A stretch of DNA of 64,000 nt from Calidihabitans tengchongensis (GCA_031459615.1 JAVKIE010000008.1:55988-119987), one strand, 5' to 3'; positions 50,900 to 60,123 are shown, numbered from the stretch's first letter. Program-made: numbers and translations. Notes: generated from the sequence alone by a model not told the origin.

Positions 50900-51889
50900 C
50901 TACAGCGAGATCTCCTCTCCCACGCCCCGCTGGCGGGCGCGGGTGTACACCAGGTGCGCGGCGGCCACATCCTCCACCGCCATGCCCAGCGACTTGAACA
51001 GCGTGATCTCCTCATCGGCGGTCCGCCCGGGCACGCGGCCCGCCAGGACCTCCCCGACCTCGCCCGCGATGTGGTCGGCCGACAGCGCGCCTTCGCGCAT
51101 CGGGATCAGCAGGTCCCCCGACTCCGCCAGGGCTCCTGCGCGCGAGTCCACGAACACCCGGGCCCGCCGGACGGCCTCGGTGTCCAGTTCCCGCCAGTCG
51201 GGACGCGCCGCGCCCACGGACGTGATGTGGGCCCCGGGAGCCACCCACGCGCCGGCCAGGACGGGCGTGGGCGAGGAGGTGGCGGTGACGATCAGATCGG
51301 CCCCGCGCACGGCCTCTTCGGCCGTGGCGCAGGCCCGCGCGGCCACGCCCAGCTTCTCCCGGGCCTCCTCCGCCAGGGCCGCCGCCCGCGCGGAGGTGCG
51401 CGACCACACCCGCACCTCCCGGATGGGACGGACCAGGCGCAGCGCCTCCAGATGGCTGCGGGCCTGCACCCCGGCCCCCAGGATCGCCAGGACCGCGGCC
51501 TGCGGCCGCGCCAGAACCCGGGCCGCCGCGGCGGAGGTGGCGGCCGTCCGCACCTCCGTGATCAGCCGGCCGTCCAGGAGGGCCAGCGGCTGGCCGGTGG
51601 CGCCCTCCCACAGCAGAATCACCGCCAGGTGGGTGGGCAGCCCCCGGGCCGCGTTGCCCGGATAGAAGGTGACCGCCTTGGCGCCCAGGGCCTCCTCGGG
51701 CGCGCGCAGGTGCGCCGGCATCAGCCCCAGGTAGCCCCCGTGGGGTCCGATCAGCATCGCCAGACGCACCGGCTGCACCACCTGCCCGGTGGAGAACGCC
51801 CGCAGGGCCCGGTCCATCAGGTCGATGGCGTCCGCCATGGGCAGCAGGGCGCGCACGTCGCTTTCCCGCAGCAATAGCATCGCCGCCAT
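50900..51889 (-). CDS. Ornithine cyclodeaminase / mu-crystallin family protein
   Basis: 329 residues. AIDLMDRALRAFSTGQVVQP, GAKAVTFYPGNAARGLPTH, LLDGRLITEVRTAATSAAAA, VLAILGAGVQARSHLEAL (NAD Rossmann) and GAHITSVGAARPDWRELD fit the family, which includes ornithine cyclodeaminase, alanine dehydrogenase of archaeal type and ketimine reductase. The lysine and aspartate expected for substrate binding are present (GAKAV, DSRAG). The substrate cannot be decided. There are no close metabolic neighbours. Confidence 0.88.
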   Translation of the reverse strand: MAAMLLLRESDVRALLPMADAIDLMDRALRAFSTGQVVQPVRLAMLIGPHGGYLGLMPAHLRAPEEALGAKAVTFYPGNAARGLPTHLAVILLWEGATGQPLALLDGRLITEVRTAATSAAAARVLARPQAAVLAILGAGVQARSHLEALRLVRPIREVRVWSRTSARAAALAEEAREKLGVAARACATAEEAVRGADLIVTATSSPTPVLAGAWVAPGAHITSVGAARPDWRELDTEAVRRARVFVDSRAGALAESGDLLIPMREGALSADHIAGEVGEVLAGRVPGRTADEEITLFKSLGMAVEDVAAAHLVYTRARQRGVGEEISL

Positions 51890-51979
51890 CCCCGGGAAGG
51901 TGTGTTCGCCATCCGCGCGCGGGAGCCTCCGTCACCGTCCGGCAGGAGACCGCCCCGCCGCCGGGGGATTCTCCGGACG

Positions 51980-52665
51980 ATGCGGCGCCGGCTGAACCTG
52001 GTCATCCTGGCCCACATGTGGGCGCTGGCTCCCTTGGCGGTGGCCTGGTTCGCCGTGCCCGCCACGGCCGACCTCCTGGTCCGCACCGTCCTCTGGTCGC
52101 GTCGACCGTCCGGACGGTGGTCGCCGCTGAACGGGCCGCGGAGAGGGACCGTTTCCAGAGGGAGCTGGCGCGGGAGATCCACGACGAGGTCCAGCACCTG
52201 CTGGTCACCCTGGCCCAGCGCCTGGACCCGGCGTCCCGCCTGATCCGGGAGGCGCCCGAGCGGGCGGGGCGCATCGCCGCCGCCGAAACCGACACCGCCC
52301 GCCGGGCGGCCGACGAGATGCGCTACCTGGTCCGCCGGCTGCGGGCGGCGCCGGTGGATCTGGCCGCCGCCCTGCGCACCCTGGTGGCCGGCACCGCCGA
52401 CCGGTGGCCGCTCGAGCTGGTGGTCCGCCCCCTCCGTCGCTGCCCCGCATCTCGCCGGCTGCCGATCACGCGCTGCTGCGGATGATCCAGGAGGGTCTGA
52501 CCACCGCCGCGCGCCACGCCCGGGTCCGGCACGTGCAGGTCACCGTCGAGCCGGCGGACGGCCGTCTCCGCTGCATCATGGAAGACGACGGCGTGGGATT
52601 CGAGGTGGCCACCGAGGGTGCCGAGGGGTGGCCGGCCTGCGGGAGCGCCTGCGGGCAGCCCCACC
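51980..52665 (+). pseudogene. Decayed NarX/DegS-type sensor histidine kinase
   Basis: Pieces in three reading frames join to one protein. First, from ATG 51980, come membrane segments (NLVILAHMWALAPLAVAWFA) to about 52095. Then, in another frame to about 52440, the HisKA_3 part with the phospho-acceptor in ARE-IHDEVQHLLVTLAQRL. Then, in a third frame to about 52620, the ATPase part (LLRMIQEGLTTAARHARVRH, MEDDGVGFEV). Last a short GLRERLRAAP. Each join needs the same net loss of one base. The protein lacks its end. Sequencing error is possible for single indels, but the missing 3' end supports real decay. No response regulator is adjacent. Confidence 0.8.
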
Positions 52666-52937
52666 CGGGGACAGCAGGCCCGCAGGAGGCGGTAGCCGTG
52701 CCGGGCGGATGCGACCCAGTCCTCCCAGCTCACCCGCGCCAGGTCGTCGGGCGAGGTCCCATGGCCGGCCAGCCGGACGACCGACACCTCCCATCCGGCG
52801 CCGGCCAGCGCCTCGGCCAGCGGGGTCATCTCCAGGGGAGACCCCGAAAACCCGTGCAGGAGCAGACACCCGCCCGCCGGATCGCCCACCCGTGCGCCTC
52901 CCCGACGCCCCGGTGTGTTCGCCGCGCGCGCCCTCAT
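52660..52937 (-). pseudogene. 5' fragment of an alpha/beta-hydrolase (carboxylesterase) gene
   Basis: From ATG 52937 the frame encodes CLLLHGFSGSPLEMTPLAEA, WEVSVVRLAGHGTSPDDLAR and WEDWVASARHGYRLLRACCP, the N-terminal 70-80 residues of an Est30/YvaK-type carboxylesterase. The homology stops before the GxSxG nucleophile. From there the frame runs antisense into the 3' end of the kinase remnant. A single deletion that removed both 3' ends of two convergent genes explains this. Confidence 0.75.
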
Positions 52938-53041
52938 CCCTGGCGGCCGGCCCGGGCCGGGGGTGGATGGCCCGCCCGGGGCATGGCCCCCCGCGCCGCC
53001 ACCCGGTAGGGTGGAGCCGAGGGACAGAAAGGAGCGTAGCG

Positions 53042-53446
53042 ATGGCAGACGGCGGCGCGCGCGAAGGCAGCCCCTCCGGCCCGGCCCGGAGAGCGGGCGG
53101 GCGGGGACTGAACGTGGTCTCTCTGGTGGGCCGGCTCGCCCGCGATCCCGATGTCCGGACGACGGAGACCGGGGTCCAGCGGGCGTGGTTCGTGCTGGCG
53201 GTTCCCCGGACGGCCGTGGGGCGCGACGGGCGCCGCGATGCCGACTTCATCCCGGTGATCGCCTGGCGGCGGCTGGCCTCGGTGGTGGCCGACCACCTGC
53301 GGGCGGGGCGCCTGGTGGGGGTCGCCGGACACCTGCGGGTCGAGCAGATGGACGCCGAGGGCGGCCGGCGCACCGCCGTGGAGGTGGTGGCCGAACAGGT
53401 GGTGTTCCTGGACGCCCCGCCGCGGCCCTCTCCGGCGGAGGAGTGA
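53042..53446 (+). CDS. ssb: Single-stranded DNA-binding protein
   Basis: 134 residues from ATG 53042 after a good AAAGGAG Shine-Dalgarno. A 22-residue basic/Gly-rich extension leads into the OB fold: LNVVSLVGRLARDPDVRTTE, FVLAVPRTAVGRDGRRDADF, IPVIAWRRLASVVADHLRAG, GVAGHLRVEQMDAEGGRR. The acidic tail is short (PSPAEE) and lacks the canonical DDDIPF tip. A second SSB elsewhere may be the main replication protein; this one could be accessory. It stands alone, upstream of a methyltransferase gene. Confidence 0.9.
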   Translation: MADGGAREGSPSGPARRAGGRGLNVVSLVGRLARDPDVRTTETGVQRAWFVLAVPRTAVGRDGRRDADFIPVIAWRRLASVVADHLRAGRLVGVAGHLRVEQMDAEGGRRTAVEVVAEQVVFLDAPPRPSPAEE

Positions 53447-53527
53447 GGCCCGGCAGGAATCCGGCGGCGCCGGCCGAAGCCTCTGCTACACGCGATGGGG
53501 GGCAGCAGCGCCCGGGAGGGGGGACCT

Positions 53528-54370
53528 GTGGAGGAACCCGTGTCGGCCGCCGGGCCGGCGGCGGTGGACGACGAGCGTTTTTCGTTTGAGCGATTCGCCC
53601 GGCACCCCTTTTTCCGACAGGTCAACGCCTGGCTGGTCGCCCACAGCCGCATCCCCCGGGACGGCGCGGTGGTGGACCTGGCCTGCGGGCCGGGGGCGGT
53701 CACCGAACTGATCCTGCGCGAGATGGACGAGTCCGCGCCCGGCGCCTGCGTCTACGCCGTGGACCCGTCACCGTCTGCCCTGGCCCGGGCCCGTGAGCGC
53801 ATTCGCTCCCGGATCGTCCGCTTCATCCAGGGCACCGCGGAGCGCCTGGCGGCCCTGGTGCCCCCGGTGGACCGGGTGGTGTTCGCCAACGCCATCCACC
53901 TGATCGGCGACAAGGCGGCGGTGCTCGACCAGATCTTCCGCTGCCTGCGATCGGGGGGTCTGCTCAGCTTCAACACGACCTTCTTCCACGGCGCCTATCC
54001 CGACGGCACCCAGCGCTTTTACCGCCTGTGGGTGCTGCGGGCGATGCGCTGGCTGGCCGAGCAGGGGTATTCCGTCACCCGCGGCGTCAAGGCCACCGCC
54101 ATGCAGTGGCTGACCGTGGATCAGTACCGGGACCTGCTGCGGGCCGTGGGGTTCGGCGACCCGGTGGTCACCCTCCACCAGCAGCCCCTCAGCCGCCAGA
54201 GCCTGAAGGACATCGGATCGTTTTCCCTGTTCATCCAGGGCGCCCTCCCGGGCGTCCCCCTGGAAGCGGGCGCCGAAGCGCTGCGCCGGGGGGTGGACGA
54301 GGCGTTTGACGAGCTGGGCCTGTCGGCGGTCCCCCGCAACTGGCTGCAGGTGATCGCGCCGCGGCCCTGA
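53528..54370 (+). CDS. Class I SAM-dependent methyltransferase
   Basis: About 280 residues from GTG 53528, chosen for its GGGAGGGGGG Shine-Dalgarno; an ATG at 53495 is in frame upstream. VVDLACGPGAVTELILREM is the SAM-binding motif I, VYAVDPSPSALARARERI motif post-I, and FANAIHLIGDKAAVLDQIFR motif III. The C-terminal half (KATAMQWLTVDQYRDLLRAV onward) would form the substrate lid. A small-molecule or quinone methyltransferase is likely, but the substrate is unknown. It is convergent with the 5S rRNA gene. Confidence 0.82.
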   Translation: MEEPVSAAGPAAVDDERFSFERFARHPFFRQVNAWLVAHSRIPRDGAVVDLACGPGAVTELILREMDESAPGACVYAVDPSPSALARARERIRSRIVRFIQGTAERLAALVPPVDRVVFANAIHLIGDKAAVLDQIFRCLRSGGLLSFNTTFFHGAYPDGTQRFYRLWVLRAMRWLAEQGYSVTRGVKATAMQWLTVDQYRDLLRAVGFGDPVVTLHQQPLSRQSLKDIGSFSLFIQGALPGVPLEAGAEALRRGVDEAFDELGLSAVPRNWLQVIAPRP

Positions 54371-54384
54371 TCTCCCGCGCGCAT

Positions 54385-54424
54385 AAAAACACGCGGGGAC
54401 GCGGCATGACGCCGCGTCCCCGCG
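54385..54424 (-). terminator. Intrinsic terminator of the 23S-5S operon
   Basis: On the minus strand a perfect 14-bp stem (54424-54411 with 54405-54392, 5-base loop) is followed by GTGTTTTTATG. It lies just after the 5S 3' end and before the convergent methyltransferase stop. Confidence 0.9.
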
Positions 54425-54430
54425 CGATGA

Positions 54431-54549
54431 CTCCCGGCAGCGACCTACTCTCCCACACCGTTGCCAGTGCAGTACCATCGGCCCTGGAGGGCTTAACGAC
54501 CGTGTTCGGAATGGGAACGGGTGTGGCCCCTCCGGCATGGCCACCGGGA
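54431..54549 (-). rRNA. rrf: 5S ribosomal RNA
   Basis: The minus strand reads TCCCGGTGGCCATGCCGGAG to the 3' CGCTGCCGGGAG, with CCGTTCCCATTCCGAACACG in the middle, the universal 5S core. The ends pair to form helix I. About 119 bases. It lies about 130 bases after the 23S 3' end, with no tRNA in between. Confidence 0.95.
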
Positions 54550-54807
54550 AGACGTCTCGGTGTCGAAGATCAGGGACGGCTCCGGCACGACCCCGACCGG
54601 GGTCTGGGCCATCGACCGTGACCGTGGTCCTTCGACATCGCCTCGTGCAGGCTCCACACAGCTACTCCTAAAGCGGTGATCAAGCCCTCGCCCGATTAGT
54701 ACCGGTCAGCTCAACGCCTTGCGGCGCTTACACCTCCGGCCTATCAACCAGGTCGTCTTCCTGGGGGCTTACCCGGTTGACCCGGTGGGTGGCCTCATCT
54801 TGGGGTG

Positions 54808-54840
<33 letters not shown>

Positions 54841-54958
54841 CGTCCGGACATAGGTACCCGGCGCGTGCCCTTGGCAGGACAACCGGTACGCCAGAGGTCC
54901 GTCCACTCCGGTCCTCTCGTACTAGGAGCAGCTCCCCTCAAGCCACCTGCGCCCGCAG

Positions 54959-55001
<43 letters not shown>

Positions 55002-55006
55002 ACGTA

Positions 55007-55043
<37 letters not shown>

Positions 55044-55047
55044 ACTG

Positions 55048-55096
<49 letters not shown>

Positions 55097-55308
55097 TATG
55101 TGGACTATTGGGGGAGATCAGCCTGTTATCCCCGGAGTAGCTTTTATCCGTTAAGCCACGGCGCTTCCACTTGCCGCCGTAGGATCACTAGGCCCGACTT
55201 TCGTCCCTGCTCGGCTTGTCGGCCTCACAGTCAAGCCCCCTTATGCCCTTACACTCGCCGCACGGTTTCCAACCGTGCTGAGGGGACCTTTGGGCGCCTC
55301 CGTTACCG

Positions 55309-55345
<37 letters not shown>

Positions 55346-55597
55346 CCACTGTCCCGGAAACCGGTGAGGTCCCCGGTTAGGACTTAGCCTTGCCAAGGGT
55401 GGTATTCCAAGGGCGGCTCCACCGAGGCCGGAGCCCCGGCTTCTCAGCCTCCCACCTATCCTCTGCATGGTAAGACCAAATCCAATGACAAGCTGCAGTA
55501 AAGCTTCACGGGGTCTTTCCGTCCAGCTGCGGGTAGCCTGTGTCTTCACAGGCCGCACAACTTCGCCGAGTCTCTCGTCGAGACAGCGCTCAGCTCG

Positions 55598-55652
<55 letters not shown>

Positions 55653-56319
55653 CTCGGTGTTAATCTGCATGTCGCCATGCAGGACGGACTATCTCTTCCC
55701 GCCTGATCGCGGGTCCGGCGTATAGTCTCTGAGGATTCTGCCTACTACCGCCGACACGGCCCGCTTCCGGGCCGTGCCCTTGGCAGCGGGGTTCAACGCG
55801 TACGCCTGCTCGACGATACGCGCCACCCCGTCCGGCGTGCGGTGCTCCTTGCGTTCCATGGCCTCCACGATAGCGCAGAATCGCTCGTAGATCTCGCGCC
55901 GGGGAGAGTACACCATGTACTTGCGCAGGAAGGGCACCACCTTTTCTGCCAGGCTCCGCCGGCTCGTGATCGCAAACTCCCATACCCGGTCGTCGCCGGG
56001 CTTGGGACGGATGCGACCCGTGCCGAAGATCCGCCGCGCCAGCTCGAGCATCTGCGGGTACTCCCGATGCTGGTAGAGAAGGAACTCGGGATCCACGTAA
56101 TACCCGAACTGCGCCGTCGGATCCTCCTTGATGGACACCGTGACGGAGCCCTCGCCTTCGATGAAACCGGCGAGGAACCATCGCTGCGCTTCGGTAGCAG
56201 ACAGCCTTTCCTGCTGATAGGCTGCAGTCATGGGTTGTCACCTCCTCGGTACCATGACATCCACAGCCGTCCCAGCATATAGCCGGATTTTCCAACGGCC
56301 ATCCCGGTAGCGTGGGATT
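55653..56319 (-). mobile_element. Group I intron in 23S rRNA at the I-CeuI site
   Basis: On the minus strand the 5' exon ends ACTATAACGGT and the 3' exon begins CCTAAGGTAGCG. The joined exon equals the uninterrupted bacterial 23S sequence (E. coli about 1923). The exon ends in T and the intron ends in G (AACACCGAG), as group I introns require. Near the 3' end, CAGAGACTATACGCCGGACC and AAGAGATAGTCC are the typical P7/S and R core elements. The intron is 667 bases and carries one homing endonuclease gene. Splicing and endonuclease activity are inferred. Confidence 0.9.
55689..56231 (-). CDS. LAGLIDADG homing endonuclease (single motif) in the 23S intron
   Basis: 180 residues from ATG 56231, 9 bases after a strong GAGGAGGTG Shine-Dalgarno. 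One LAGLIDADG motif (WFLAGFIEGEGSVTVSIK) is visible, so the protein should act as a homodimer like I-CreI and I-CeuI. ERFCAIVEAMERKEHRTPDG and a basic C-terminus (GTARKRAVSAVVGRILRDY) follow. The last 13 codons and the stop overlap the intron's P7/P8 core, so RNA structure and coding share bases. It would cut intronless 23S genes near CTAAGGTAGC to spread the intron. The strong Shine-Dalgarno indicates real translation from the intron RNA. Confidence 0.92.
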   Translation of the reverse strand: MTAAYQQERLSATEAQRWFLAGFIEGEGSVTVSIKEDPTAQFGYYVDPEFLLYQHREYPQMLELARRIFGTGRIRPKPGDDRVWEFAITSRRSLAEKVVPFLRKYMVYSPRREIYERFCAIVEAMERKEHRTPDGVARIVEQAYALNPAAKGTARKRAVSAVVGRILRDYTPDPRSGGKR

Positions 56320-56356
<37 letters not shown>

Positions 56357-56400
56357 GTTTGGGGCGTCGCCCGGGGTCGCCCCCGGACTAACCCCTCCCT

Positions 56401-56431
<31 letters not shown>

Positions 56432-57197
56432 CCTATACGTCGCCTTGCGGCTTAGCAGAGACCTGTGTTTTTGTTAAACAGTCGGCTGAGCCTATTCTCT
56501 GCGACCCCTTCGGGCTCCCGCTGCGCGCGGTCACCCTACCAGGGCACCCCTTCTCCCGAGGTTACGGGGTCATTTTGCCGAGTTCCTTGACGAGAGTTCT
56601 CTCGCGCGCCTTGGCACGTTGCGTGCCTGGCCACCTGTGTCGGTTTCCGGTACGGGCGCCCCGCACCCTCACCACGAGGCTTTTCTCGTCAGTGTGGGCT
56701 CAGCCACTTCGCCCTCGCATGCGCTCGGGCTCGTGTTCGCGTCTCGGCGTTAACGGGGATCCGGATTTGCCTAGATCCCCCGCCTACCCGCTTAACCCGG
56801 GACGACCAGCACCCGGTAGGCCTACCCTCCTGCGTCCCCCCGTGGCTCGATAACGGGTACGGAGCGGGGCCGGAATGTCGACCGGCTGTCCATCGGCTAC
56901 GCCTGTCGGCCTCGCCTTAGGTCCCGCCTAACCTTACGCGGACGAACCTTCCGTAAGAATCCTTGGCCTTACGGCGGACAGGATTCTCACCTGTCTTTTC
57001 GCTACTCATGCCGGCAGTCGCACTTCCGCCTCGTCCAGCAGTCCTTCCGGTCTGCCTTCACCCTGGCGCGGAACGCTCCCCTACCACCCAGCGCGGGACG
57101 ACACCCGCACCGGATCCGCAGCTTCGGTAGGCGGCTTGAGCCCCGTTGAATTTTCGGCGCAGCACCACTCGACCAGTGAGCTGTTACGCACTCTTTA

Positions 57198-57235
<38 letters not shown>

Positions 57236-57855
57236 GGCGGTGCCACTTCCTTTCCCACTTAGCCACCATTTGGGGACCTTAGCTGGCGGTCTGGGTTGTT
57301 CCCCTCTCGTCCATGAAGCTTATCCCTCACGGACTCACTCCCGGCGAGCACCGCGCGGCATTCGAAGTTTGGTTGGGTTCGGTACGGGTCCTCCCGCCCT
57401 AGCCCATCCAGAGCTCTACCACCGCGCGGCTCGGCGCCGAGGCGGCACCTCAATGCCTTTCGGGGAGAACCAGCTATCTCCGGGTTCGGTTGGCATATCA
57501 CCCCTACCCCCAGCTCATCCCATGGTTTTTCAACACCAACGGGTGCGGGCCTCCGCGGAGGGTTAACTCCGCTTCACCCTGGCCAGGGGTAGCTCACCCG
57601 GTTTCGGGTCTGCCGCGTGCGACTCCACCCCGGCCCGCCTCGCGGCGGACCGGGGGCCCCAACAGGGGTGCGCCCTGTTCAGACTCGGTTTCCCTCCGCC
57701 TCCGGCCGTCGCCGGCCTTAGGCTCGCCACACGCGACAACTCACCGGCTCATTCTTCAATAGGCACGCCGTCAGGCATTCCGATCCCGAAGGATCGGCAT
57801 AGCCCTCCGACTGATTGTGGGCACACGGTTTCAGGTTCTATTTCACTCCCCTCCC

Positions 57856-57886
<31 letters not shown>

Positions 57887-58618
57887 CGTGCACTATCGGT
57901 CGCCAAGGGTGTTTAGCCTTGGAAGGTGGTCCTCCCGGCTTCCCACGGGATTCCTCGTGTCCCGTGGTACTCAGGAACGCCACCCAGGAAGTCCTCGCCG
58001 TGTCGCCTACGGGGCTGTCACCCTGTATCGCCTGCCGTTCCAGGACAGTTCGGCTACGGCGAGGATTGCTCACTTCCCGGCCGGTCCGCAGCCCGGCCCG
58101 ATGGCGCCCTGCAACCCCGCGCGGACAACGCCTGCGGGCTTCCGCGCCCGCGCGGTTTGGGCTGTTCCCCGTTCGCTCGCCACTACTAGGGGAATCTCGG
58201 TTGATTTCTCTTCCTCCCGGTACTAAGATGTTTCAGTTCCCGGGGTGCCCTCCACACCGCCTATGGATTCAGCGGTGGGTCCCGCGGTATGACCCGCGGG
58301 GGGTTTCCCCATTCGGAGACGGCCGGATCGACGGTTGCTCGGCACCTCCCCGGCCCTTTCGCCGCCGACAGCGTCCTTCATCGGCCCTTGGCGCCAAGGC
58401 ATCCACCGTGCGCCCGTACTAGCTTGGAACCCGCTTTAGGAGTAGCTGTCTAGAGCCTGCACTGCCCCCTCGTGCCTGCACACCCAGACACGACGGGCCC
58501 CATCCGGCGATGGGGGACGGTCCGGACGCCTCGGGAGCGCCCGGAACCCTGCCTTGTGCGGTTGTCAAGGTACCCGTCCGGGGGATGCGGACGACGTCAT
58601 CGCTGGCCTGCCGGACAC

Positions 58619-58729
58619 AAAAAGAGGGGATGGGCAACCATCCCCCTCGGTGCCCATCGCGTTCCACGTATTCGGTTAGCCGCTCGGCGTCCCGATGATC
58701 CGTGGTCCCTCCCGTGTCGTGCAGACCAA
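58619..58729 (-). ncRNA. Leader RNA / attenuator upstream of 23S rRNA
   Basis: Between the strong 23S promoter and the 23S gene lies a complete intrinsic terminator on the minus strand: GAGGGGGATGG (58648-58638), loop TTGC, CCATCCCCTC (58633-58624), then TTTTT. An alternative hairpin GATGGGCA ... TGCCCATC uses the same CCATC bases and excludes the terminator. GGTTGG near the start can pair with CTAACC about 60 bases later. The transcript would be about 110 bases if terminated. It may be a separate small RNA or an attenuator of 23S-5S transcription. I do not recognise a known family. Confidence 0.45.
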
Positions 58730-58734
58730 CCTTC

Positions 58735-58762
58735 ATTATAGAACCGGGTGGGGGGTTGTCAA
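58735..58762 (-). promoter_or_regulatory. Consensus promoter of the 23S-5S operon
   Basis: On the minus strand TTGACA (58762-58757), 16-bp spacer, TATAAT (58740-58735): both hexamers match the sigma-70 consensus exactly. The TGA stop of the upstream thioesterase gene lies inside TTGACA. The C-rich spacer (ACCCCCC) also follows the TTGACA upstream of 16S. Confidence 0.88.
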
Positions 58763-59241
58763 GGCGCGGAATCCGGGGGCGGTGGACCGTCGGGCACGCG
58801 CACGGCCACCACCTCGCCGGTGGCCGTGACCTCGCCCCCCGCCAGAACCCGCACCTCCACCACCACCTTCCGTCCCGCCATCTCCCGGATGCGCCCCCGG
58901 GCCTCCAGGGGAACGCCCAGCGGGGTGGGCCGGCGAAACTCCACGCGCAGCGCGGCCGTCACAAACCGCGGGGCGGGCCCCTGGCCGATCTCGCGCCCCT
59001 CGGCCCGCAGGGCGGCGGCCGCCGCTGAGCCGGTCCCGTGGCAGTCCACCAGGGACGCGATCACGCCCCCGTAGACCACCCCCGGCAGCGCCGTGTGGTA
59101 GGGGTGGGGGGTGAACCGGGTGACCGTCTCCTCCCCGTCCCAGGTGGTGCGCAGGTGGTAGCCGTGCGGGTTGAGCCGGCCGCACCCGTAGCAGTGGGCG
59201 AAGGACTCTGGATAGTAGTCCTGCACGGCGCGGTCGTCCAC
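58759..59241 (-). CDS. Hotdog-fold thioesterase (PaaI family)
   Basis: 160 residues. FAHCYGCGRLNPHGYHLRTT at the N-terminus and HTALPGVVYGGVIASLVDCH (with the hotdog central helix and catalytic Asp) followed by RVEFRRPTPLGVPLEARGRI mark the acyl-CoA thioesterase family. The substrate is unknown. It lies 13 bases after msrA, in the space between 16S and 23S, and its stop codon is part of the 23S promoter. Confidence 0.85.
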   Translation of the reverse strand: MDDRAVQDYYPESFAHCYGCGRLNPHGYHLRTTWDGEETVTRFTPHPYHTALPGVVYGGVIASLVDCHGTGSAAAAALRAEGREIGQGPAPRFVTAALRVEFRRPTPLGVPLEARGRIREMAGRKVVVEVRVLAGGEVTATGEVVAVRVPDGPPPPDSAP

Positions 59242-59254
59242 GGGCCCTCCGGCG

Positions 59255-59815
59255 CTAGACGCCCCCTGCGGGGCGGAGACCGGTCTTGAGGCGGCCGGCG
59301 AACTCCCGGCGGACGGCGGCCACCTTGGGGGCGATCACCACCTGGCAGTAGGCTTGCCGGGGGTGGCGGCGGAAGTAACCGCGGTGGTAGTCCTCGGCCG
59401 GGTAGAAGGCCTCGAGGGGCAGCACCTCCGTGACCAGAGGGTCATCCCGCTGCCCGGCGGCCTCGGCCATCACCTCGGCGGCGGCGGCCTCCTGCTCGGG
59501 AGTGTGGGTGAAGATCACCGACCGGTACTGAGGCCCGACGTCCGGGCCCTGCCGGTCCCGCGTGGTGGGGTCGTGGACGGCGAAGAACACCCGCAGCAGG
59601 TCCCGGTAGGAGAGGACCTGGGGGTCGAAGGTGACCTGCACGGCCTCGGCATGCCCGGTCTGTCCCGAGCACACCTGTTCATAGGTGGGGCGGTCCACCC
59701 AGCCGCCCGCGTACCCCGGGACCACCTCCTCGACCCCCTCCAGCTGCTCGAAGACCGCCTCCAGACACCAGAAACACCCTCCGGCCAGGGTGGCCCTCTC
59801 CCGCCCCTCGCCCAT
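59255..59815 (-). CDS. msrA: Peptide methionine-S-sulfoxide reductase MsrA
   Basis: 186 residues from ATG 59815 with AAGGAGG upstream. LAGGCFWCLEAVFEQLEGVE holds the catalytic cysteine; VVPGYAGG, TGHAEAVQVTFDP, DVGPQYRSVIF and FYPAEDYHRGYFRRHP are conserved. It reduces methionine S-sulfoxide in proteins. It lies between 16S and the thioesterase, after a 16S terminator, so it must have its own promoter, which I could not identify clearly (TACAGT lies about 12 bases before the Shine-Dalgarno). Confidence 0.96.
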   Translation of the reverse strand: MGEGRERATLAGGCFWCLEAVFEQLEGVEEVVPGYAGGWVDRPTYEQVCSGQTGHAEAVQVTFDPQVLSYRDLLRVFFAVHDPTTRDRQGPDVGPQYRSVIFTHTPEQEAAAAEVMAEAAGQRDDPLVTEVLPLEAFYPAEDYHRGYFRRHPRQAYCQVVIAPKVAAVRREFAGRLKTGLRPAGGV

Positions 59816-60123
59816 GCCCTCTCGCCTCCTTCCCGCACCACTGTACCCGCTGCCGGGCTCGTCCACCAGAGCCGAGCGCGCGCCCGAGCGGGCGCGGCGG
59901 GCCCACCGGAACCGAGGGACGGAACGTCAAGGAAGAGTGCCGCGCTCGACCTCGCGCAGGAACAATCCTGGCGTGGGGGTGGATGTCGAGCAACTGATCG
60001 ACGACCTGATCCGCCGCGGGCGGGCAGTCACGCCGGCCCGCGGGCCGGGGGCGCGGCGCGGCCGGCCGGCCTTCGGGGCGTCGCGGAAGCCCTCGGGGCC
60101 GCCCGGCTGACCGCCGGGGTGCG
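59816..60123. other. Intergenic region between msrA and the 16S terminator
   Basis: About 300 bases, very GC rich. It must contain the msrA promoter; a TTGACG near 59935 on the minus strand has no matching -10. On the plus strand a short frame near 59974-60110 encodes VDVEQLIDDLIRRGRAV followed by low complexity; it may be a relic but cannot be supported as a gene. No tRNA is visible. Confidence 0.5.

Noticed and set aside
58563..58568. A second TTGACA closer to 23S as an alternative promoter
   Set aside because: No -10-like hexamer lies 16-18 bases downstream, so I could not support it as a promoter.
59974..60110. Plus-strand mini-frame with VDVEQLIDDLIRRGRAV that could be an antitoxin relic
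   Set aside because: The similarity is weak, the rest is low-complexity, and no toxin gene is adjacent.
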